Origin: Dryocosmus kuriphilus
Taxonomy: Eukaryota > Arthropoda > Insecta > Hymenoptera > Cynipidae
Direction: 5' to 3'
NCBI GenBank assembly: GCA_038277395.1
Contig: CM076193.1
Span: 90,845,583-90,909,582, forward strand
DNA: 64,000 nt
Part shown: one piece after another, positions 55,798 to 64,000 of the stretch
How positions within the stretch are numbered: position 1 is the first letter of the stretch
Layout of the letters: each line of letters opens with the position of its first letter
Position numbers and translations under genes: made by a program
Notes under the pieces: model-generated
The model's database searches: none
Told to the model about the DNA's origin: nothing
What the model saw: only the letters and a program-made list of their open reading frames with translations

Positions 55798-56287
55798 GGT
55801 AAAACGCTCATATGGGGTATTATTTCTGAGGTGACCCCACCGAAAAAAATAAAAGTTCTTCGATTAAACTCAAAATTCATCAAAGTGCAGTCCTTTTGAA
55901 TGTCAGTTTCTGGAGACAAAATTTTGCTATTTGAACGAATACCACAAATGAAATTTTTTTGATGTTCATTTTTGAAGGTCAAATATTTATTTTATCAAAA
56001 AATACTTATGGTAAAAAAAAGGCGTGAAAAATAAAAAAAACTGTAGAAGACAAAGTTTTGTTTGTTTTACGTATTAAAATAGTTCCGAATCATTGAGGTC
56101 GATATAATACGCTCAAAAATCCCAAAAAGGTCACATCCTTCCGTTCACTAAATATCTTTTCCAAAGGCAAAATCTTTTCCATTAACCACGATGCGATAGG
56201 ACTACATTTTGTCGAAGTTTCAGTCCGATCGGAGAACCTTGGATTTTTAGGTTGGGTCACTTCACAAATAATGCCCCATGTTTAACC
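55798..56287. mobile_element. 490-bp MITE next to the SKI2 exon
   Basis: The left end reads GGTAAAAC then ATGGGGTATTATTTCTGAGG and TGACCCC. The right end, inverted, reads GGTTAAACATGGGGCATTAT and TTGTGAAGTGACCC. Terminal repeats are about 36 bases. There is no coding capacity. It ends 73 bases from the splice donor side of the SKI2 exon. Confidence 0.65.
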
Positions 56288-56359
56288 ACATACATTTGGA
56301 TAGAATTTGGATTGTTATTATATAAAAAGGAAATTAAATAATAAACTGAATGCAACGAC

Positions 56360-56541
56360 CTCTTTTAGCCTTGGTGAAAGATCATCGTCCGTTAATTCTG
56401 TGCGTTGTTGGAAAACCAAAGCTGAAAGTAATGCAGCTATTTCTGGTGGACTCCAGTCGGTAAGTATATTCTTGAACACCAATTCCGTTAAGAATAACTC
56501 TTGTGTTCTCATCTCCAATGCAACCTTGCCCTTTAAAGTCA
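56360..56541 (-). CDS. SKIC2: SKI2/twister RNA helicase, penultimate-type exon
   Basis: On - acceptor GACTTTTACAG precedes VTLKGKVALEMRTQELFLTE, then LVFKNILTDWSPPEIAALLS, ALVFQQRTELTDDD and LSPRLKE. This is the first half of the DSHCT domain; the 'ELVF.NILT...PPEIAALLS' form is SKI2-like, not MTR4-like. The exon ends at a GAG|GTCGTT donor (GT with an unusual +3 C). The phase joins directly to LKNVMAQEFEDLEK of the exon at 6686-7016, giving the continuous order seen in SKI2 proteins. The ATP-binding and RecA domains are not in the window. A detached duplicate exon cannot be excluded. Confidence 0.85.
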
Positions 56542-57784
56542 CTGTAAAAGTCATGCAAAAATCAAATATATTAAATTCACATTATGGACATGCGATACAT
56601 ACGAGTCACTTGAACAAGGAAAGTACTTTATTTGCGTTTAGGTTTTGTCCAAAATAATTAGTACTTTGTACTGAAAATTTGTCAAATAACAGAGTATATA
56701 AAAAGATAAAGCTGCACCGTTCATGTTTTATAAATTTCTCAAAATAAAGAAAGATGTCCCTATGTCTCCTTGTATGTCCCTTATCATGTTCCAAATTTTC
56801 AGTGTGAATTGTAAATTATTTTCGACAAAATTTTAAGCGAATTAAAATACTCTATTTGCAAATAATTTTATATTGCTAAAAATAGTGTGACGTTGCAAAA
56901 GGTTTGTAACACACCATATTTCAAAAATTCAAAATTTACGATAAATGTAGATATTTTTATATCAGTTTTCTGCAACAATCTGAATTCACTATTAGAGCTG
57001 CCAGATTGGAAGCCCAGAGATTGAAGACTCGTAATACTGTGCTCTGATTGACACTACTATTTGCACTGCATTTTAAATTTATAGAAAAGAAATTAATGGT
57101 GTTCATTTCAGTTTGTGTGATTTCTTCTTTCTCAAGTAATTTACATACATACAAAATCCAAGTAAATATGCAAAAATTAAATTCACGAATAATTATTTAA
57201 AGTAAGTCATATTTTCAATAATAATGCATACACTCGGGTAATTTTATATCTATTATTGATAGATTAAAATTACGGACAGCAGGAGCTGCGCGGTTATTCT
57301 CCAATCACCGAATCTCGGACACTAAGCACGGACGGGCGACCGCTCGTGCTTTTCGTTTAGTCGTGTTTTTCACTGAGTTTAACTTAAGTGAAGTGAAAGG
57401 TTTGACGCCGAGTATGAATGTTATGACATACAATGCAAGCGAACGTCTACATCCAAACTCTTACGAAAAACAGGGAGCCTCACTGAATCATGGATTTCTG
57501 ATCACGATTGATCTCCTGAAAAATTGTTTTCATAATTACCGATATAAATATAAATATAAGAATAGTATATTGTGTATCAAGGAGGCAAACTCTGTCTCTC
57601 TGCGCCAAGCGTGAGATTTCATTACAAGGTCAGGTTACAGCGTCGAATATTACGAAGGGTACGAAGTACAACAATGCGCACGGACCGAAAACCAATAGGC
57701 ATTCTCGCGTAAACCATGCTTGCCTTACATGGAATCACTTTCCTTGGAAAATTTTTGAAAATACATCTTTAAAATGTAACTATG
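56542..57784. other. No gene recognised
   Basis: A + frame at 57363-57614 and a - frame at 56957-57154 show no family features. I looked for the next upstream SKI2 exon here and did not find one. The GC-richer 57270-57400 (GACGGGCGACCGCTCG) resembles a retroelement 5' region but has no support. Confidence 0.4.
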
Positions 57785-58032
57785 TAAAGTCTCTGAGGGC
57801 GTCTGAAGACAGTGAAGTCTCCTGAAGTAAGTGAATTCTCATAAATTCACTGATGTCTCCTAAATTCAGTGGCGTCTTCTAAATTCAGTGAAATCTCTTG
57901 AAATTTTCCGAAGTCAATGAAATCTTCAGAAGGCAGTGAGGTCTAAAGAAGATATTGAAGTCTTCTAAAGTCACTGAATTATTATAAGTAACTGAAATAT
58001 CCTTAAGTCACTGGAATATCATGAAGTCAGAA
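57785..58032 (+). repeat. ~22-bp minisatellite (AGTCTTCTGAAGTCAGTGAA type)
   Basis: About ten diverged units of the form TCACTGAA.TCTCCTGAAGT. They resemble in style, but not in sequence, the GAATTC satellite at 15 kb. Confidence 0.65.
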
Positions 58033-58687
58033 GTAGGCATACACCCGGTCGGTCCAGATGCCAATTCCTTGGCTTTTCCAGCTTATGCCGGACCCGGAAC
58101 AGTACGTTAAACCGACGGACTGTCTAAGTTGTCTCTGCAAAAATGAGATACATAAAGGTCTCTTTTCCCAGCTGTGACCCTAGCTCATTAATTACGAGGG
58201 GGAGTCTGTTTGGCCGCGCCGCATCCCTCAGCATAACTTCTGCTGCTGGCATCCGCAGGTACATCATTTTTGCGTGGTGACATACCCCACCCGTAAGGGA
58301 ATGGTGGTTCGAATGCATAGCGCGAAAAAGACGGTACCAAAATTTTCAAGCTGTAAGAATGCTTCGTTGCGAAAACATGCAAGAATCTCGATCAGGTATC
58401 TCATTATGTTTTCTCTCTCCAAATCATACACTGACTCTCTCTTTGCCATACTGGTGGATTCGTACACTCTAGGGTGGTTCTTACTTATACTTGGTGGAAT
58501 TTTTTTTAGAATCTTCCTGATCCCATACCACCCCTCATTTTTGTTCAAATGCCCAAAAAATCATCTCCTAATATGAGCGAAATCCGTTAATATTTAGGGG
58601 TGGCTCAAAGGGGTACCATTTAATTAACATGGGGAAAAGTGAGCTATTTGTAAATCTAAGCTTCAAACGCGATGATATCGACGGCTG
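58033..58687. other. Unassigned, moderately GC-rich segment
   Basis: Sequence such as CCGGTCGGTCCAGATGCC and GGTGGTTCGAATGC is unlike its AT-rich surroundings, suggesting an inserted element. The last motif is B-box-like but no A box is spaced correctly. Frames here show no family features. Confidence 0.35.
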
Positions 58688-58912
58688 AGAGGAAGAACCA
58701 CCCATCCCGGAGCCCGGCTCGAAAATCACCCATCTCGGAGTCTGCTTCAAAAATCACCCATCTCGGCACCCGGCTAGTAAACCACCCATACCACACTGCG
58801 GCTTGAAAACCATCCATCCCGGAATCCGCTTCCAAAAACACCCATCTCGGAATCCGCTTCGAAAATCACCCATCTCGGCGTCTAGTTCAAAAACCACCTA
58901 TCTAGAGAGCGT
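58688..58912 (+). repeat. 31-bp minisatellite, about 7 units
   Basis: Units of AAAATCACCCATCTCGGAGTC with CGCTTCG variants follow each other at 31-base spacing. Confidence 0.85.
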
Positions 58913-61084
58913 TTTTTCTCTTAAATTTTGTAGTGGCAGCCCTGCAAGATTTTAAAATGATTGTTTTATGCAAGCACATGCGTTTAAAAATCCAGGAAAA
59001 ATTGTTAAAATAAAGACCCTTTCCTCATTATTATAAATAATATTATATATAATAATGATAATATTTTAGATACTTAGAAAAAGGCCACACGTACAACGAA
59101 GGTGATTCAATGCACGCTACAATAGAAAACGCGTGTAAGCATATGTAAACGCGAAAAAAATGAGCCGTTTTACATCGTAAACGAGGTTTCTGAACATGAT
59201 ATTTTTAACTTCCATCCGCTGTCTGACGATCAGAATTGGAAGTTGTATTAACAGTCTCTTCTGCCCTAAAGGGCGTAAGACTTTGAGTGTTACCAAACAT
59301 TGGAATCCAACTTTGTTTTAACTTATTACCTTAATTTAGTCAGGCGCCAGGTATCATAAGATATCACTCAAAACTTTGTCTGCTGACTTAACTCCTAAAA
59401 TTTTCCGAAAAATAACAACATAGAAACGCATCAAACCCGTTGAATTAATTGGAAAAAGTATGAAATTCAGTTCATTATAAAGAGTGATGAGGTGAAATTA
59501 TATACAATCTGGGACTGAATGAATGATGTGAAAGCATGATACAAAATAAAATTAAGTCAAAAGCTTAAAATATTTACAAGGATAACTGCGGGTTATTATC
59601 AACATCTGAGTTATTACGCGCAGAAAGGCCTTATATCTTCACAACACGACAGTCTGAGTATCTGACCTTCGGTCTACCCTCACTACACGATGTCATATTT
59701 ACTTTCTCGCATGATTAAATTTACACGAACAAACTTGGTGTCTACAATTTGTATTACGTAAGCTCTAAACTTAGTTTTACTGATCGAAATAATTACTAAA
59801 AAAATTCAATAATCAAAAATCTCGATATTCCGTCTGAAGGACATTTCAAAACTACTCCGGCTCAACAAGGTGTCTGGCGAAAGAAACGTATAAATGGCTG
59901 TACGCCATGACATGATCGTTGGCCAGACTTTAAGTTTACTTTACCCAAGTTGAACAAAATTTAAAAAAGGGAGACAATTGCTTAACGCCTACCTTAGTTC
60001 TCCGAAGTCCAAGACTGGTTCACTTCCACGGCTTAGCAAAATTGCTTCTATTCCCTCGAACTGCAATAAAGGTGTTTCTAAACTGGCGGCCAGCACAAAA
60101 CTGAGCCTTCGTTCTGCTTCCCGTCTGGGCGCGCAGTCGTCCAGCCACGTAACTGCTAGTCCTTGAGCTGCTGCTCTCTGGTAGTGAATGTTCTAACCAC
60201 TACAGGCAAAACGGCTGCGCCTATATGTTTTGGCAGCTCGCATAGTAGTCTCGAGCAAATGTGATACGATGCCAGCCTGGCATATAAAATACTGCACATA
60301 AATGCAGCATAGCAGTATGGAATAAACATATATACATTTGCATGGACGACTAACAGCTCCCAGACAGATATTAATGGAACAATATGATAATATAATCGAG
60401 TCTTGGTCTTCGGATCTTCAGATAGGCAGTCGAAACATAAAAGTGCTTATCTCTAAAAACATAAAAGTGCTTAAACCTAAGTAAACTAACATTGATCTCA
60501 CACACCTCTCACGCTCACGCACCCTCTCTCATACACTTATAATAATTTGAGTTCCTGCTGGCCGCCTTTAGTTTTTATTTCGATAAACCAAATCGGTCTG
60601 GGAAGACGATCATCAACGGGGTGCAAGCCACCACGTTACAAAGCCCATAAAAATCTCGAATTTAAGAGAAATAATGATATGTGCAGACGAAACAAAATGT
60701 TACAGTAAAATACGAATATGCTGAAGAGTCAAAATCAATTATAATTGCCTCGAAAGAGTTTCGAAATAAAATATTCTTTAATACCATTACGCACTAGCAA
60801 AATCGAGCTAGACAAATATAAGAAAAAAGATTTACGAAAGATGTGTTCTGATGGAGTAATCCCTGAAGAATATCATTCGTTTTATGAATCAACAATAATT
60901 AATTAATTGTTCTCATTTCTGCTATTACAAAAAATATAAATATTGTTTCGCTAATTATATAATTTATATTTATTAATTTAAGGAAGCAAAATGCTGTAAT
61001 CCTTAAAGATTATTATTGATAATGTAAATAGTGTTATTTGTTCGTCCTAGAAAATTATTTTACAAAAATATTTTTTTCTACATA
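58913..61084. other. No gene recognised; possible LTR-like block
   Basis: AT-rich at both ends. In 60200-60640, GCATATAAAATAC (TATA-like), GAATAAACATATATA and a terminal CCACGTTACA at 60629-60638 recall the ends of the two solo LTRs. No TGTGACG start or duplication was found. The frame at 59978-60166 is not recognisable. Confidence 0.4.
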
Positions 61085-61732
61085 CCCTGCATTTTTCTTG
61101 TACGATATCCTTTATTAAGTTACTCAAACCGGCCACCCCAATCACCCAGACATCGTTCCGGTACGTACTCCCTCAAGTTAAAGTGGGCATGGTTTACGTG
61201 TAGAGGAAAGGGTCTTTTTATTTTAATAATTTTTCCCGAATTTTTGGCCGCATGTGCTTATATAAAACAAGCATTTTGGAGTCCTGTGGATGATAGGGTA
61301 CGGCCCAAAACACGTTTTTTCGAAATTTTGATATGCTGCAGTACTATACTGTGCCAATACCAGTAAAAAACATCCACAAAAAATTCAGCTCAATCGGATA
61401 ATACTTAAAGGTCGTTCACAGCAAGTGAAGTATTCAAATTTTGGCGTGGCGCGAGCGGCAACGAAAACGGTGGCGGCGGGTGGCAGTGCGCACGCGGGGT
61501 AGTGCTGCTGAGTGAACTGGATGGTCATTGGTCCGGCGATGAGCAAGTTCAAACACGATCGATCCCTCACTGTTTTCACAATCCGGGAGGAGGGAGTACG
61601 AGCTACAAGCTAGGATATTTTAGTGAGTTAGTTGTAACGAAGGAGAGTGCTTGGGTTGTCGCTGCGTGTTTAACGCTGCTGGAATCGAGTGGTGATTTCT
61701 TTGGTGTTAAGCGTGTGGCGTTGAGTGTTCAG

Positions 61733-64000
61733 ATGGCTACTACTATGAGTAGCAGCTCTCGTAAAAAACGTTATTTGTTAGAGCCAGAGGTACAACAGCT
61801 ATCAGGAAATAAGCTGCCTTCCAGAAGACAAATGCTATCTCTACTTGCACTCAAGCGTCTTACTCAGAAAAGAACCCTTCGAAAAAATTCAGCAGAAGTG
61901 GTTCGTGAGATGAAAGAATTCTGGAATCGTCTGTTCAAAAATAAGAGCAGAAGTAATTCGTCCAAGAACAATCTAGGAATAGCTCAGAGGCGGAGAAAGG
62001 ATACATTTAATGAATTTAATGATTTCCTCTTTGACATAGCAAGCAAGAATGTCCTGGAAGATTCAAGTGTTCTCCAGGCCGACAAAGATTTCCTTTTGCT
62101 ACAGCGACAAACGGGTCAACCTGGCTACATGGCTGGTATTGATCAAAGTTAGTCACGCAAAGTAGAACGCAGAACAGCGCGTAATGAAGCTGATTTGCGG
62201 AGGAGAGTATTGGATAAGGAGGAAATGGAAGTTTATTCAGAGCAGGCTGGCTTAGAGTCGTCTGTTGACAGTAAAACTGGTGAGAGTGTCTCAAGTGCAG
62301 AGGAGTTTAAGCGCATCCGTTTAGACAGCGCATCAGAGTCGTCGCGCGCTAAAAATGTTTTGAAAAGGAGGCTAGTCGGCGCTCTGGACAGGAGTAACAC
62401 CACAAACAGATCTGCAGCTTGTACTCTCGCGGCCCACGCTCAGAGCATGAGTGTCGATGTGAGCAGCTTGGCAATCAGTGAACGCAGTTTAAGGCGTCAT
62501 CGTTCGCGAATCCGTGAAGATTTGGCAGAGGAAATAAAGGATACATTTAAACCAACACGCCCACTAGTAGTCGACTGGGATGGGAAGATGTTACCCAGTA
62601 TAAGTAAGAGCGCAGCCTCGCAACCAACAGTTGAGAGATTGCCTATACTCGTCTCAGAGGCTCTTGAGGAGCGCATTCTTAAAGTGGCGAAGCTGGCGAA
62701 AGGGACCGGCCAGACCGCGGCCACGGCAGTTGCAAGCGCACTCCGGAAGAATGGCTTGGTGAATCATGTCAGTGCTATGTGCTTCGATACCAGGAGTAGC
62801 AATACAGGTGAGCAAAATTGAATGCATGTTACGGTCTGTCTTTTTAATTTTAACAGATGCAACAAATGCACCATCGTAATTTTTTTTATCAGGTGAAAAA
62901 AATGGTGCTTGTGTGCTACTTGAACGTTTACTTAGTGATGAGCAAGGGATGGCAAAATTTATGCTCAACCTGGCTTGCCGCCACCATATAATGGAAATCC
63001 TTCTCAGTGGTATTTTTGAGGCATGTGTCGGGCCGTAAAAGAATCCGAATGTCTCTATATTCGACCAATTTAGAGGTGGATTGCTTAACTTCAATTCGAA
63101 GGATTACATGACTTATGTCATGTACCCTGATCTAAAGCTAAAGTTGGGAGACATCATCGACACTACAATAGTCTTTGCTACGAAGTGTTTGGAGGTAAGA
63201 ATTTGTAATACGGAAACATTCCCATGTCACACTACCGCACGTAGCTCTTTTTTTTCTTTCATACGTCAGCTTAGTGAATTTATCTGTTTTCAGCTTTTCA
63301 CAGAAGAGTCAGTCTCGCGATGACTACCAGGAGCTCCTTGAGCTGACAATTATTTTTCCCGGGGGCGTTCCACCCCGCAGAATGAAGATCTTGGTCCCAG
63401 GAAACATCTCGAGTTTATTCCTCAGGCGCATTTACCTGAAGGCGTGGTTTACGGCGTCGCACGCAACAACTGCGCCGCGCAATGATCTCAACCTGCCATA
63501 ACAATAGCTTTTCGTGCAGGTATTAGGACTCTCTTGTATCAAAGGTGGCAGTATATAAATTAAGTCGCCACTTATGGTACGTCAGTGAACGGCTCGTAGC
63601 CTTCGCTTTTTTTGACACAGAGGTGACTCTTGAAACCAAAAGAAATATGGCTATTGCTACTCATCAAGAACGTCCTAGCGACGTGGGGGAGACTCCGAAG
63701 CACCTCAAGTGGTCAAAGCAGCAAGTGGCCAACTGTGTTCACCGGGACCTTCCGATTTCGTCACGGGACGAAAAATAGAATTTTTTCATTCCATAGGTCT
63801 CAAGTGTGACTTTTTGAGGGAGGATCCCCAATCATGACCCAATCTGGAGCAGTACCAAAGAGCCAATGAAGTTGTCTCCCAGCTGAGAGCTGTAAATGAC
63901 TGTGCGGAACGGGTTGTGGCGCTCGTCAAAAAATACAACTCCACGCTCACACAAGATGAAGAGGAAACTGTTGTATGTAGCTGAGCATCGCAACACCTGC
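61733..64000 (+). pseudogene. Unclassified DDE-like transposase gene, truncated by window end
   Basis: Start ATG at 61733 (MATTMSSSSRKKRYLL). The first part has QMLSLLALKRLTQKRTLRKN. TAG at 62150-62152 interrupts the frame, which continues in frame with ERRTARNEADLRRRVLDKEE, ISERSLRRHRSRIREDLAE, PLVVDWDGKMLP (likely first D), then CFDTRSSNTG (likely second D). Introns with canonical sites: 62808-62892, then about 63195-63303. The exons give GACVLLERLL, NLACRHHIMEILL (C-x-H-H), DDYQELLELTIIFPGG, HLWYVSERLVAFAFFD and VNDCAERVVALVKKYN. A further stop or shift occurs near 63500. This order recurs in repetitive arthropod and cnidarian proteins I remember as unnamed; the superfamily is unassigned. 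Confidence 0.65.
62808..62892 (+). other. Intron of the unclassified transposase
   Basis: Donor ACAG|GTGAGC and acceptor TTTTTTATCAG|GTG restore SNTGEKNGACVLLE across the junction; unspliced reading stops after GEQN. Confidence 0.75.

Noticed and set aside
56957..57154. Candidate upstream SKI2 exon
   Set aside because: Its reading frame lacks the expected arch-domain motifs.
58930..58943. GTGGCAGCCCTG, identical to the hAT right end at 48884
   Set aside because: No matching left end or subterminal motifs nearby; a 10-12 base match may be chance or a tiny remnant.
60629..60638. CCACGTTACA as the end of a third solo LTR
   Set aside because: No TGTGACG start with an AAGC duplication was found upstream.

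Overview
The window reads as insect nuclear DNA. It is AT-rich, its host exons have canonical splice sites, and its mobile-element content is typical of insects: BEL/Pao, Ty3/gypsy, R2-like, R1/Jockey-like, hAT, Tc1 and P-like sequences. The LINE fragments resemble elements I associate with Hymenoptera, but that placement is weak. I see no bacterial genes, operons or CRISPR arrays.

Two host genes are recognisable. The 3' part of Sec13 (a WD40 protein of the COPII coat and nuclear pore) lies on + in two exons (3680-4067, 5618-5926). The C-terminal part of the SKI2/twister RNA helicase lies on -. Its last exon is 6686-7016 and an upstream exon is 56360-56541. The two genes are convergent. If both SKI2 exons belong to one locus, nearly the whole window (7017-56359) is a single intron of about 49.3 kb filled with mobile elements and satellites.

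Region by region. 1-3679: AT-rich sequence with degenerate tandem repeats, a decayed transposon-like ORF and a tRNA-like/SINE remnant. 3.7-7.0 kb: Sec13 with a terminal-inverted-repeat element in its intron, then the SKI2 3' end. 8.2-9.1 kb: a foldback element. 9.1-13.3 kb: an orphan exon-like ORF, a 2.5-kb inverted-repeat element holding the 3' end of an R2-like retrotransposon, and a decayed ORF. 14-20.3 kb: a LINE split in two by an inverted GAATTC-rich satellite block, itself interrupted by a 2.1-kb solo LTR. 23.5-25.8 kb: a decayed Ty3/gypsy gag-protease-RT. 26.2-33.8 kb: a complete, young BEL/Pao element. 35.3-36.9 kb: a decayed ZBED-type hAT. 37.8-39.1 kb: a 346-bp tandem repeat with a hammerhead-like core. 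40.5-42.4 kb: an inverted-repeat element and an R1-like RT fragment. 42.5-48.9 kb: a full hAT inserted into the RNase H region of a Jockey-like LINE. 49.5-53.7 kb: a nest in which an unknown ORF is broken by a second solo LTR and by a P-like MITE, and the MITE is broken by a Tc1 element. 54-59 kb: minisatellites, a MITE and the upstream SKI2 exon. 61.7-64.0 kb: an unclassified DDE-like transposase running off the window end.

Only Sec13 and SKI2 look like working host genes, and the SKI2 last exon carries an apparent one-base shift in an A run. The rest is a layered record of transposition; insertion order can be read from target-site duplications and from which element interrupts which.
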